From: Pseudanabaena sp. ABRG5-3
Lineage (GTDB): Bacteria; Cyanobacteriota; Cyanobacteriia; Pseudanabaenales; Pseudanabaenaceae
Length of the DNA stretch: 64,000 nucleotides
Assembly: GCF_003967015.1 (NCBI RefSeq)
Contig: NZ_AP017560.1
Span: forward strand, 4,152,048 to 4,216,047
Reading direction: 5' to 3'
Part shown: positions 24,023 to 32,524 of the stretch, in pieces
Layout: each line of letters begins with the position of its first letter
Numbering within the stretch: position 1 is the stretch's first letter
Program-made: the position numbers and the translations under genes
Notes under the pieces: generated by a model
Told to the model about the DNA's origin: nothing
Database searches by the model: none
Seen by the model: the letters and a program-made list of their open reading frames with translations, nothing else

Positions 24023-26044
24023 TCATTCAATGGGTGCAATAATCCTTTCATCAAACTGACGTAGTGTGTGTGGAATATTCTCAAGATGTGCTTCAAGAAC
24101 GTCTCTACTTTCACTTGTAGCGATTATTACCTGTTGGTTATATTGCAGTGAATTACTTGCTCTTCTTAAAAATGCCTCAATGCTAGTCTCACGAGCGCTT
24201 TGTTGACGTGGTTCATCTAAGATAAGCAACCCAAGATGATTAGTTTGATGGCTTCTAGAAACTTCCAATAAACCTAGTAAATAAGCCCAAAAAATTCTAA
24301 TGTAGTCACTCGCGGACAGATCAAATCTCAAATCAAATCCTTCGTATTCGGGGAAATATGAAGTGTTAGATATTTTGACTTCACTGATATTTAAACTACT
24401 AAAATTATACTCAGTAAGTTGTTGTTGGAAACATACTTCTAAATCCCTAATTTTAGCTGTGTCTTCATTAGATAGTATTCCTTTTGGAAGCCTTCTAATC
24501 ATTTCTTGAACTTCATTCCAATCATCTGATAATGGTTCAAAACTACCAAGCAATACATCAATTTGTTCACGAACTGACTTAGTATGTCGAATTTTATCTT
24601 TAAGTCTAATTCTTTCTTCTATAGCAAAATAAGATGGCGAATTATTAGGAGAAGTTAAAGTTGTTTTAAGAGATCTAATTTCTTCTCTAATATCTGCTAC
24701 ACGACTATTGATTGCATTAAGCTGTCTCCTTTTAATCTCAAGGGTTTGCATTTCACTTTGACGCATTGCTTTAAATATTTTGAGCTGCTCTTCAATGAAT
24801 TCCACATTTTGATCTATTGTCATTGGGTTGCTAACTTCTTGAGGTGCAATCAGTGAATCGCTAATATGTTGATGACAAGTTGGACAAGTTCCAGAATTAA
24901 CTTGTAGATCAGTTACTGAACCGAGATTTGATAATGTTTGAAGATCTTTATGTTTAGACAATTCTTCTTCTAAAGAAAAAATTCTAGATTGAAGAGAATC
25001 AACGCTAATTGTAGAATTTTCAATTTCTTCAAATTTAATTCGTAATTGCATCTCAATATTTAATTTCTCTATATTTTTCTGCTCCAATTGCTCATTAACA
25101 ATTTCGGAAATTTCATTAACAACAGGAATTTCTTGGGCTTCCAAAGACGCAAGTTGTTGTTCAAAATCTAAAATAGCTTGCCCTATACTTATCCAATCGT
25201 TAGCATAAGATACTAAAACTGCTGGTTGAATAGTCGGCGGCCAAATTGATATTGGTTGTGATGGTAAATTATCGATAGTTGCATTAATGCTTGCAGCCAG
25301 ACGATTACATTCTGAGACTTTGTTAGACCAATGAGATTTTAAATTTGCTTCTTGTTGTTTAAGCAGTACTTTTTGAGTAGCAATTTCTTGAGCATCTAAG
25401 TTAAAAATAAACTCAAATGCTCTTTTATTCAAATCTTTTATCCGAAAATAAGTTGGAAATCTATTGCGTAAATTTGACCATCCATGTTTTTGTTCAACAA
25501 ATAGGAATGGAAATATTGTCTCAATATAAAGTGTGATTTCAGTTTCGTCATAGGTTGGTACTGTTGGAAGTTGCCATCCAATAAATTCTGCTAAAAAATG
25601 GTGAAATCCTCTTTCTCTAGAAGCTGATCCACTTCGCCTCACAAAATAGTCAGTGGAAAGACAAGAAATATTAGGTTGAGACAATATTGCATCTTCCCAA
25701 ACAGTAATTAAATGAATATTTTGATTGCCTTTTATTTGGCGACGTATTGTTATATTTTTAGAACCATTTGACACTTCAAGTAACACCTCAGATTCCAAAA
25801 CTGGATATCTTACATTTTGATATTCCAGAAGATCAGTAACTACTGAAGGTAAAGGAATATTATGTTGTGGACTAATCATGCCTTCTAGACCTAAAGCATA
25901 AATAATCGACTGTAGACAAGTTGATTTTCCCGAAGTATTATCAGCATGTAGAACAAAAAGCCCCTCACGAAAAGGTATGTCTACACCAAATAGACCTGCT
26001 GGTGTAAAAACTCGTATACGAAGATATCGAATTTGTAAAGACAT
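24023..26044 (-). CDS. SMC/Rad50-like ABC ATPase with zinc hook (ABC-3C/Lamassu-type)
   Basis: 673 residues. N-terminal Walker A ADNTSGKST (34-42). Two long coiled-coil arms (about 210-385 and 395-520) flank a zinc hook CPTCHQ (C about 386 and 389). The C-terminal lobe has the Walker B LGLLILDEP (about 603-611) after the signature-region motif DLSASDYIRIF, then a His-containing switch area. It is much shorter than Rad50 and lies in an operon with a small middle protein and a nuclease-like effector, the arrangement of ABC three-component (ABC-3C) and Lamassu/DdmABC defence systems. In those, the SMC dimer senses foreign DNA ends or structures and releases the effector. The gene starts 3 nt after the middle component. 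Confidence 0.82.
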   Translation of the reverse strand: MSLQIRYLRIRVFTPAGLFGVDIPFREGLFVLHADNTSGKSTCLQSIIYALGLEGMISPQHNIPLPSVVTDLLEYQNVRYPVLESEVLLEVSNGSKNITIRRQIKGNQNIHLITVWEDAILSQPNISCLSTDYFVRRSGSASRERGFHHFLAEFIGWQLPTVPTYDETEITLYIETIFPFLFVEQKHGWSNLRNRFPTYFRIKDLNKRAFEFIFNLDAQEIATQKVLLKQQEANLKSHWSNKVSECNRLAASINATIDNLPSQPISIWPPTIQPAVLVSYANDWISIGQAILDFEQQLASLEAQEIPVVNEISEIVNEQLEQKNIEKLNIEMQLRIKFEEIENSTISVDSLQSRIFSLEEELSKHKDLQTLSNLGSVTDLQVNSGTCPTCHQHISDSLIAPQEVSNPMTIDQNVEFIEEQLKIFKAMRQSEMQTLEIKRRQLNAINSRVADIREEIRSLKTTLTSPNNSPSYFAIEERIRLKDKIRHTKSVREQIDVLLGSFEPLSDDWNEVQEMIRRLPKGILSNEDTAKIRDLEVCFQQQLTEYNFSSLNISEVKISNTSYFPEYEGFDLRFDLSASDYIRIFWAYLLGLLEVSRSHQTNHLGLLILDEPRQQSARETSIEAFLRRASNSLQYNQQVIIATSESRDVLEAHLENIPHTLRQFDERIIAPIE

Positions 26045-26047
26045 ATA

Positions 26048-26569
26048 TTAAGAAAGTTTAAATAGACTTTTTGATAGCTCAGCAGTGATTAGTTTACCCT
26101 TTTGTTTAAGAAATTTTTTCTCTTCTTCTAAACAGTTGTTTGTAGCAATTATCTCTTTCGCGAATTTCTTGCCCTTTGCAGTTAAAGATATAGGCTTATT
26201 AGTAGCATTATTCTTTATTTCTACTAGTCCATCAGCAATAGCATATTCAATCGCTCTGGTGAATCCAGGATCGTATTTAATAAACTCAGCAACAGGTGAT
26301 GATCTATTTTCTATTAGTTGAGACATTCGCTCCCGATTCTCATTGCTTCGGATTGCCCAATTCAAAAGGTGTAGACGACTAAGTGGACTTGTTTGAGCTT
26401 TACTACCAATTTCCAAAATTAAAACTAATATTGATAACCCCCAAATCACTCTGTATTGGGGAGATAAAGGCGTGGGTCGTTGCTGAAAAGAAAATGGAAT
26501 ATCTAGATACTCTAATAACTCTTGTATTTCCATGATTTTGAACTGTTTACTTAGAAATCTAAAGGACAT
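26048..26569 (-). CDS. Middle component of the ABC-3C/Lamassu-like operon
   Basis: 173 residues, all-helical with one hydrophobic helix (YRVIWGLSILVLILEIG, about 44-60) and a winged-helix-like end (IEYAIADGLVEIKNNATNKPISLTAKGKKFAKEI). This size and position fit the middle component that links effector to SMC ATPase (LmuC/DdmB or ABC-3C MC type). The start at 26569 overlaps the effector gene by 19 nt; ATG 26533 (MEIQELLEY) is an alternative that would avoid the overlap. By itself the sequence would not be recognised; context carries the call. Confidence 0.65.
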   Translation of the reverse strand: MSFRFLSKQFKIMEIQELLEYLDIPFSFQQRPTPLSPQYRVIWGLSILVLILEIGSKAQTSPLSRLHLLNWAIRSNENRERMSQLIENRSSPVAEFIKYDPGFTRAIEYAIADGLVEIKNNATNKPISLTAKGKKFAKEIIATNNCLEEEKKFLKQKGKLITAELSKSLFKLS

Positions 26570-27474
26570 CTCATCAACCAGTCTGAAATCGCTTCTAAAG
26601 AAAGTTTTTTGATTATTGTGCTTGATAAATTAGGAGTAACATTTTTAATATTTTGCTCATATTCCTTATGTGTTTTGCTAAAAAATTGATTTGATGGAGC
26701 ATCATTAATCAAACTAGTCATAAACAATTCTTTTTCATATGTAAGTTTGTAGTTGCTCAGACTAGCATACAAGTCAGGATAGTTATTGCTTAATTGATTT
26801 AATAAATTTTGTCCACTTAAATACTGATCTATTATTAAACGCTTAAAGCTTTCAAGCTTGTCATCGGGAGCAAGGCTAAGAATTTTTTGCCCCTTAGTGT
26901 CCAAATTTTTAACTAGACCATCATTTAAATTTAGCCACTCTTCACGATTTTCAGAATTAATTTCTGCATCTGGAACGTCAATATCTATAACTCCTACATT
27001 AGCAAGTTCATTTCTTTCTTTAGCAAAATGGTCATCTCTCACAATAAGTATTTTAAAGTCATTTGAAACATATGGAAGATTTAAGTCTAATACCTCTTTA
27101 GCTTTTTTGGATGCATGTTGTGCTAACAAAGCGCTATCAAAAACTGGTACGATTAGAATCCATCGATTGATAACTGTATTACCGAAAAGCTTTATGAATT
27201 CAGCTTTGTTCTTTATAAATTTGCCAATATCGGTGGTGATTTTATCTCGTTGGGCTTCATATCTCTGATTTGTTTCATAAGCCTCAGTTGCATAACATTG
27301 AAAAACAGCCCCACAACTTGAATAACCTTCAATCCCAAAATCACCTTTATGCTTTGCTGGTACTTCTTGATAATTCAGTTTGTAGTGTCTTTTGAGTAAT
27401 AGTTGAATATAAGCTTCCCATTCTTCTCCCTCGTAAAAGCGCATATTTTTTGAAGAACTCATACTATCTCGCAC
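26551..27474 (-). CDS. Putative restriction-endonuclease-fold effector of the ABC-3C/Lamassu-like operon
   Basis: 307 residues. The N-terminal domain (about 11-170) has the order of a PD-(D/E)xK nuclease: helix EGEEWEAYIQLLLKRHY with Glu19-type residue, then GDFGIEGY with Asp45, then AVFQCYA with Gln59. The usual lysine after Q/E is replaced by Tyr61, so catalysis may be altered or use another lysine. The C-terminal half (about 180-307) is helical with no known motif and may contact the middle component. First gene of the operon. GTG at 27474 is the longest start; ATG at 27462 or 27444 (MRFYEGEEW) are possible and put the nuclease domain at the very N-terminus. Confidence 0.65.
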   Translation of the reverse strand: MRDSMSSSKNMRFYEGEEWEAYIQLLLKRHYKLNYQEVPAKHKGDFGIEGYSSCGAVFQCYATEAYETNQRYEAQRDKITTDIGKFIKNKAEFIKLFGNTVINRWILIVPVFDSALLAQHASKKAKEVLDLNLPYVSNDFKILIVRDDHFAKERNELANVGVIDIDVPDAEINSENREEWLNLNDGLVKNLDTKGQKILSLAPDDKLESFKRLIIDQYLSGQNLLNQLSNNYPDLYASLSNYKLTYEKELFMTSLINDAPSNQFFSKTHKEYEQNIKNVTPNLSSTIIKKLSLEAISDWLMRCPLDF

Positions 27475-27579
27475 AAATACTTAACTGATTACTCAAACTT
27501 GAATTGTTTAAGTTTAGCTTAATTTTATCTAAAATATGATCGCCATTTACTTTCACAGAGATTAAAGAGGCGATCGCGC

Positions 27580-27894
27580 CTAAACAAGCACAGACTCAGA
27601 TTTTCTTACTTCAGCATTTTCTTGATACCTACCGCGAATCTGCACATACTCATCTTCCAATAGAAAATCTTTTACCTTCTCATAGTCTCGCGCCGAATAA
27701 ACCATTTGATACCCCTCAGTTGGATCATAAAGTGTATAGCTTCCATCCACATCACCAACTAACATCAACACATAGGGCAGATCCGAACTAGGATCGACCC
27801 ACATTTCAATAAACTTCCAGTTAGATAACTTCGCTTGGTTTTGTGCATTGATTCCTCTCGGTGGTTTATGTTTGTCACCATCCTCTAGCGGCAT
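27580..27894 (-). CDS. Hypothetical protein
   Basis: 104 residues, acidic and soluble. A charged N-terminus (EDGDKHKPPRG) precedes strands with aromatic residues (WKFIEMWVDP, YVLMLVGDVDGSYTLYDP, QMVYSARDYEKVKDFLLEDEYVQIRGR). This looks like a small immunity or adaptor protein, but there is no clear family. It follows DUF2442 by 5 nt, so it is probably co-transcribed. Confidence 0.5.
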   Translation of the reverse strand: MPLEDGDKHKPPRGINAQNQAKLSNWKFIEMWVDPSSDLPYVLMLVGDVDGSYTLYDPTEGYQMVYSARDYEKVKDFLLEDEYVQIRGRYQENAEVRKSESVLV

Positions 27895-27899
27895 AAATT

Positions 27900-28181
27900 T
27901 TAAATTACCCTTGATTTTCTCGGAGCAGGCGCACCACGCAACATACCTTCAGTACTCAGATCCTCATCAAGATCTTCCCAATGAATACCATAACCACCAC
28001 CGCAGACTTCCCACCTAGCAAGCTGCTCAATAGTTCCATTCAATAACCTCGGATACCACACTAACGGAACTACAATTGTCCGCCCATCCATCAAATCAAC
28101 ACTGATCGTATCTTCAGTAAAGCTAACATTCTTAACTCTCTCATCGGTCTTAATCGCCAAAGTACTCATACCAAGCCTCAA
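27900..28181 (-). CDS. DUF2442 protein
   Basis: 93 residues; KNVSFTEDTISVDLMDGRTIVVPLVWYPRLLNG and WEDLDEDLSTEGMLRG are the DUF2442 core, residues 18-85. DUF2442 is regularly paired with DUF4160 and behaves like a small toxin-antitoxin or regulatory module in context. ATG at 28169 (MSTLAIKTDERV) may be the real start; both starts lie within the DUF4160 reading frame, overlapping it out of phase. Confidence 0.82.
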   Translation of the reverse strand: MRLGMSTLAIKTDERVKNVSFTEDTISVDLMDGRTIVVPLVWYPRLLNGTIEQLARWEVCGGGYGIHWEDLDEDLSTEGMLRGAPAPRKSRVI

Positions 28182-28386
28182 GTAACTGTGTTTGATTTTC
28201 GATCACCATAGATTACAGTTTCCTTAACTCTTTAGCGGGAAACCCAATATTTTGAGCTAAGCTAACTGACTGCAACCAAAACTTAGCTGTCAAGTTATCG
28301 CGATCAATATGAATATGTGGTGGTTCATTTGGTTCGTGACTGTAAAAATAAAAACGATATGCACCAATCCTTAAAATCGTTGGCAT
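28150..28386 (-). pseudogene. DUF4160 gene broken by an in-frame stop
   Basis: Reading from ATG 28386 gives MPTILRIGAYRFYFYSHEPN, then PPHIHIDRDNLTAKFWL, the DUF4160 core with the metal-like HxH. At codon 58 there is a TAA (28213-28215). The same frame resumes without a shift as SMVIENQTQLLEAWYEYFGD and stops at 28150-28152. That second part is the usual DUF4160 C-terminus (a helix ending LLEAWxEYFG). A single substitution would restore a 78-residue protein. As it stands a 57-residue product is made. It overlaps the start of DUF2442, as intact pairs do. Confidence 0.82.
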
Positions 28387-28463
28387 GACTTAAAAATAAC
28401 ACAGCGTAATTCTTGGCTAATTAAAATATATCAATACGCGATCGCGCCCTACTTTTACGGATA

Positions 28464-29144
28464 TCAAAGAGGCGATCGCCTCATGGCGTATTTTTGGTTT
28501 GAGGTAATTCTTGCTGCACCACGTAACTGGCGGGAATACCATTGGGAAACTTGGTCTGATCCTGAAAGATCACTGATGGCAATACCATTATGTCCATGTT
28601 CTTTACCAGAGCTATGAATATAGCTGCGATCGCCAATATATATGCCCACATGAGTAGCCTTAACAGGTGTACCAAAAAAAATCAGATCACCGATTTGCAA
28701 CTCATCTAAAGAGACGGGTTCACCGAAGGCTTCCTGTTGATAGGCATCACGGGGAATCAAAATCCCAACCGAGGCAAAGGCAGCTTGCATTAATCCTGAA
28801 CAGTCATAATTTGGTGCAACTGTGCCACCCCAGAGATATTCATTCGGTACTGCCATGGCTTGTTGAATAAAAGCAATTACTTGTGGCAAGCGATCGCGGA
28901 TTTCGGCAGCACTTAATGCTGGGGGTAAATTATCAATAAAACTTTGGCGATCGCTGGGTTCTAATTTTTCTAAATCTTGGCGATCAAGCAGCCCCTCATA
29001 GTCATCTTCGAGTAGCTGGATTTTTAGAAAACTTGGCTCAGACTCTAATACCTGTAAATATCTACCCTTAGCCATCTGGGTTGCTAGGCGATCAAGTGTT
29101 GGCGAATCGTAAATATTAATGTCAGCTAAACTGCGATAAATCAT
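28464..29144 (-). CDS. NlpC/P60 family cell-wall hydrolase with N-terminal SH3-like domain
   Basis: 226 residues. An SH3b-like N-terminal domain (about 1-60; YLQVLESEPSFLKIQLLEDDYEGLLDR) binds cell-wall peptides. The NlpC/P60 domain (80-215) has Cys115 in YDCSGLMQ, His165 in THVGIYIGD and His177 in YIHSSG. The enzyme family cleaves peptidoglycan stem peptides (D-Glu-gamma-diaminopimelate bond). There is no signal peptide, as in related cyanobacterial amidases thought to act on recycling or after non-classical export. Monocistronic, divergent from the sigma-like gene. Confidence 0.92.
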   Translation of the reverse strand: MIYRSLADINIYDSPTLDRLATQMAKGRYLQVLESEPSFLKIQLLEDDYEGLLDRQDLEKLEPSDRQSFIDNLPPALSAAEIRDRLPQVIAFIQQAMAVPNEYLWGGTVAPNYDCSGLMQAAFASVGILIPRDAYQQEAFGEPVSLDELQIGDLIFFGTPVKATHVGIYIGDRSYIHSSGKEHGHNGIAISDLSGSDQVSQWYSRQLRGAARITSNQKYAMRRSPL

Positions 29145-29283
29145 AAACTCTACTTTTCAGAGATATAGACATCTCGCCACACTCTGAAATGATTTAGTAC
29201 GAACTACGGGTTGCATTATCATACTTTGCTGCTAGTATGTGTGCATCAAAAATGAAAACCTATAAAGTGAGCTAGCAATAGCC

Positions 29284-29910
29284 GTGACCGTGCAGCTTCC
29301 CCCCCTTCCCGAAATTCATCACCCTAAGATTCAGGCGCTTTTCCAGAAAAGCGATCGCGAACTCGTGACACTATTTCAAAGGCATCCTGAAGAGGGTCAA
29401 TATTTTGCGGCAATTTTTTGTCGCTACGGACAAGTGCTGTATACCTTGATTAGCACCGCAACGCGATCGCCAGTGCAATCAGACTATTTATTTGTCAAAA
29501 CCTGGGAATATATCTACCACGAAATGCGGGTGCTAGACCTGCGGGTGACTACGCCGCGCCTATCCTTGCAAAGTTGGCTGATCAATATTGCCGCGATGAT
29601 GATTAATCGTGCCGAAGTACCTCCCGTTGAAGAAATTCAATATTCCCTCAAGGATACTCCCCCTGTATTTTGGTGCTACCTTAATCAAGCCCTAAATCAA
29701 ATGGCAGGCAACCTGCGTCTGGTACTATTGTTATCTCAAACTTTTCAATGGAGCCATACACGCATCGCCGCCTACTTACATGCTGAGGGCGAAAGCATTT
29801 CTGCTAGCGATGTAAAACAGCTTCTAGTCAGAGCCTATCAAGCTCTAGAAGATGCCCTACCCGAAGATATCCGAGACATTTACCTAGCTCAACCCGCCGT
29901 TACTGCCTGA
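29284..29910 (+). CDS. Sigma-70/ECF-like factor
   Basis: 208 residues from GTG 29284. Helical: a region-2-like part (about 25-105; QYFAAIFCRYGQVLYTLIST, VKTWEYIYHEMRVLDL, LQSWLINIAAMMINR) and a region-4-like helix-turn-helix (about 135-195; NLRLVLLLSQTFQWSHTRIAAYLHAEGESISASDVKQLLVRAYQAL). The match to standard ECF sigma is weak; it is a cyanobacterial type with a degraded -10 region. The downstream SPOR-protein gene starts 11 nt after the stop, with GAGGT overlapping this gene's stop, so the two are coupled. Confidence 0.6.
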   Translation: MTVQLPPLPEIHHPKIQALFQKSDRELVTLFQRHPEEGQYFAAIFCRYGQVLYTLISTATRSPVQSDYLFVKTWEYIYHEMRVLDLRVTTPRLSLQSWLINIAAMMINRAEVPPVEEIQYSLKDTPPVFWCYLNQALNQMAGNLRLVLLLSQTFQWSHTRIAAYLHAEGESISASDVKQLLVRAYQALEDALPEDIRDIYLAQPAVTA

Positions 29911-29921
29911 GGTAAAGAATT

Positions 29922-31514
29922 ATGCAAACATTGAGTCCTACCATCTCCCCAACCATATCACCCAAAATCTCTCAAACTAACCCAAGGGTCACTGACGCAG
30001 AGACTGATTTTTTACCCGCGATCGCTCAATCATCAGTCTTGCAAACAGCGTTGGCTGGTTTGGATGCGAGCCTCAATGATGAGCTGGATCGCTACCGCCA
30101 TTGGCAAGAAAATGGTCAAACCATTTCCTATCTCAATCCTTTTAGACCTCGCGCTGTATCTACCCAATCGATTTGGACATCGCCCAGTTTATCGGAGGTC
30201 TTGTCGCCTCTCACGCCTCCCATTGATATCAATAGCGATCGCCGCACGATTCAAATGCCTGTAATGCCGTCAATGGGGGCAAATGCGCCTACAGCCGATG
30301 CGGTCAATATTGCCAACGCAGAGCTTCATCAATATAGGGGACTAGATCTCGATAGCTTAGATAATCCTCGTCATAGTGATATCAATGCCGACTTAGATAG
30401 AGCAGTTGCGTATGCTCAAAGTTTGCATGGCTATGGTGGTGACGCATCAATGGGCATCAATTCGCCAAGTGATGCGCCCAATATTGAGCCAACGATGGCA
30501 CAGGTTCCTGCCCCTGATGATGATGAAATTCTGCAAAGTTTCGCCAATGATTACGCCAATAACTACGCAGATAATTATCAAGACTCAGTTAATCAAGAAT
30601 ATCCATATCCTGCTCCACCAGACGAAAAGAGCGCTCTCCGCAGTTTGATGAATCCTGTGGGCATAATTTCATTATTATTACTCCTCTGCTCTAGTGCGGC
30701 GATCGGTTATTTGATGGTTGATCCTTCGGGGGTGATGAAACTATTTAAACCAGAGCAAAAAAACAAAGCAGCCCAAACTAGCAGTAGTAATGAAGATTTG
30801 GGCAAGGATATTAATTTACAAAATCAGCAGAAATCTAATGATTTACCCTTTGTGCCTTTTGCGGGGGATAAAACTCAAGTTAATGTTGATAACCTCGCGA
30901 AAAATAGTAAGGCGATCGCTGATCCTACTTTCGTTAATAAAAACAAAAATAGTACATCAACTAAAAACTCATCGGTCTTTGCTCCCAATAGTGCTTTTGT
31001 ACCAAGTGTGCCATTGCGAACAGTACCATCCACAAACTTCCCTGCTCTATCGGTTGCACCACTGCCACCCGCTTTAGCGCCTTTGGAGAGGAATTATACG
31101 ACTGCACCTGCGCCTAGAAACGAAACACCTGTACCTACACGTTCCTATAGTGAGCCTGCACCTAGCCGTACTAGTAGCTCTAGCTCTTCTTCTGCACCCA
31201 AGCCATCACGGAATACCCCAGTAGTAGTACCAACAACGCCTGCTCCCGTTCCTGAATATGTTGCGCCTCGTAGTAACACGGCTGTGAAATACGCAGCCCC
31301 TCTATCATCTACCCCAACAACTCCACCAGCCCAAAGTAGCTATCGAGTTGTTGTTGAAAATAGCTATGCAGCTAGCGCTCAACAGATCGAACGCGATGCC
31401 TATGTACGCCCCAGTGATGGACAAGTACAGGTTGGCTCCTATCGCGATCCTAATGTGGCTCAACAACGCATCGAGCAATTGCGTCGTCAGGGTATTCCTG
31501 CCAGAATTGAGTAG
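29922..31514 (+). CDS. Single-pass membrane protein with C-terminal SPOR domain
   Basis: 530 residues. A long polar N-terminal part (about 1-243), one transmembrane helix (about 245-263, NPVGIISLLLLLCSSAAIGYL), then a Ser/Pro/Thr/Asn-rich linker of about 200 residues and a final SPOR domain (about 470-530; YRVVVENSY, ...VQVGSYRDPNVAQQRIEQL, IPARIE). SPOR domains bind glycan strands lacking stem peptides at division sites. The N-side faces the cytoplasm. Coupled to the sigma-like gene, it may act as its membrane partner; that is inference. Confidence 0.65.
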   Translation: MQTLSPTISPTISPKISQTNPRVTDAETDFLPAIAQSSVLQTALAGLDASLNDELDRYRHWQENGQTISYLNPFRPRAVSTQSIWTSPSLSEVLSPLTPPIDINSDRRTIQMPVMPSMGANAPTADAVNIANAELHQYRGLDLDSLDNPRHSDINADLDRAVAYAQSLHGYGGDASMGINSPSDAPNIEPTMAQVPAPDDDEILQSFANDYANNYADNYQDSVNQEYPYPAPPDEKSALRSLMNPVGIISLLLLLCSSAAIGYLMVDPSGVMKLFKPEQKNKAAQTSSSNEDLGKDINLQNQQKSNDLPFVPFAGDKTQVNVDNLAKNSKAIADPTFVNKNKNSTSTKNSSVFAPNSAFVPSVPLRTVPSTNFPALSVAPLPPALAPLERNYTTAPAPRNETPVPTRSYSEPAPSRTSSSSSSSAPKPSRNTPVVVPTTPAPVPEYVAPRSNTAVKYAAPLSSTPTTPPAQSSYRVVVENSYAASAQQIERDAYVRPSDGQVQVGSYRDPNVAQQRIEQLRRQGIPARIE

Positions 31515-31592
31515 CAATTGATTTTGGGCGGCGAATCCGCCCAAAATCATTATTGCAGTCTCTTTTGAATTAGTTTCACGCTGTGAAAATAT

Positions 31593-31943
31593 ATGCAATT
31601 TCTTACTGATGCGATCGCCTGTGGTTTATTGGCAGGGCTAACTTGGTTAGGCTTGGTCTGGATGTCGCCCGATCGCCCCATTGAATCGGGTAAAGCATGG
31701 GTACAGGGTATCGGTGCTGTAGCGATCGCCAATATCTTGATTTGGCTTGCTCTAGCTATTATCAATTTACGATTGATTCCCCTCTGGGCAATTGTCTTTT
31801 TAATTGTGAATGCAGCGATCGCCCGTTTAGTATTTCCCCTTTGCGATGGCATCAAGATTCCCACTATTTGGGCTTTGGTAATTCATCCAATTGCGATCGC
31901 AGGGATGAGTGTATTACTAGGTGGAGCAGTCGGCTTTTTATAA
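31593..31943 (+). CDS. Small hypothetical membrane protein
   Basis: 116 residues, four hydrophobic helices: about 5-25, 39-60, 64-82 and 91-113. Little polar sequence besides MSPDRPIESGKAW and DGIKIP. No family recognised. The stop is followed by hairpins, so it is probably monocistronic. Confidence 0.6.
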   Translation: MQFLTDAIACGLLAGLTWLGLVWMSPDRPIESGKAWVQGIGAVAIANILIWLALAIINLRLIPLWAIVFLIVNAAIARLVFPLCDGIKIPTIWALVIHPIAIAGMSVLLGGAVGFL

Positions 31944-31952
31944 TTTTTTTTA

Positions 31953-31981
31953 GATGGTGCGGGGCTTTGCCCCGCACCATC
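31953..31981. terminator. Hairpin after the small membrane protein
   Basis: 13-bp stem GATGGTGCGGGGC with TTT loop, in the 3' region of the 116-aa gene, followed by a second hairpin. Confidence 0.6.
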
Positions 31982-31991
31982 AATTTTAGAT

Positions 31992-32024
31992 AAAGAATGG
32001 CGGCGCTTCGCGCCGCCATTCTTT
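31992..32024. terminator. Second hairpin between converging genes
   Basis: Perfect 15-bp stem AAAGAATGGCGGCGC with TTC loop; lies 3' of the minus-strand 77-aa gene too. Confidence 0.6.
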
Positions 32025-32039
32025 TGTAAAGGTAGATTT

Positions 32040-32273
32040 TTAGGAAGCATGAAGCGAAAAATTAAGAAATATGAGCATGATGCCAAAGGCTAACATTCCC
32101 ACAGCAAAAACTGACAATGCGTTGGTGATTTGCTCAGAAAACTGCATTACTTCTGCGGCAATTACCTCTGGAGTTTTGTAGCGATCGGCCCACCAGAAAT
32201 AACTGAGCATAAATGCTACTCCTAAAAATAGGATCATAAACAGCGTGAAACCAATCAAAGGGGTATACACCAT
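32040..32273 (-). CDS. Small hypothetical membrane protein (77 aa)
   Basis: 77 residues with two transmembrane helices (about 7-27, FTLFMILFLGVAFMLSYFWW; about 52-72, ALSVFAVGMLAFGIMLIFLNF) joined by a polar loop with Glu/Gln (KTPEVIAAEVMQFSEQITN). No recognised family. A longer minus-strand ORF at 32134-32622 overlaps it in another frame and looks spurious. Confidence 0.6.
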   Translation of the reverse strand: MVYTPLIGFTLFMILFLGVAFMLSYFWWADRYKTPEVIAAEVMQFSEQITNALSVFAVGMLAFGIMLIFLNFSLHAS

Positions 32274-32289
32274 ATATCCTCCAACTCCT

Positions 32290-32390
32290 CATAGTGTAAA
32301 GATTTAAAAGGGGCAGAACCTCTTTTAAATTGTGGTTGAGCCTGTGTAGATTTAAAAGGGTTTTTGCCGCTTTCAAATTGTTATTTAGTC
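32290..32390. repeat. Imperfect tandem duplication upstream of the 77-aa gene
   Basis: Two related segments: GTAAAGATTTAAAAGGGGCAG...TTTTAAATTGTGG and GTGTAGATTTAAAAGGGTTT...TTTCAAATTGTTA. Each can form a weak hairpin (AAAAG...CTTTTAAAT). Confidence 0.5.
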
Positions 32391-32524
32391 TAGGCAAGGT
32401 ATAAGTTTTGATGGTAGCGATCGCTACGAGTTGGCTTTCTATCTCGTTGCCTATACTTGTTCCCATTATCGCTTTCCCATCTCCATTTTGGTTTGAGCTA
32501 TATTTGACGATTTGTAACAAAGTT

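Noticed and set aside
31550-31864. Minus-strand ORF over the small membrane protein gene
   Set aside because: Antisense shadow; the plus-strand reading has regular transmembrane helices.
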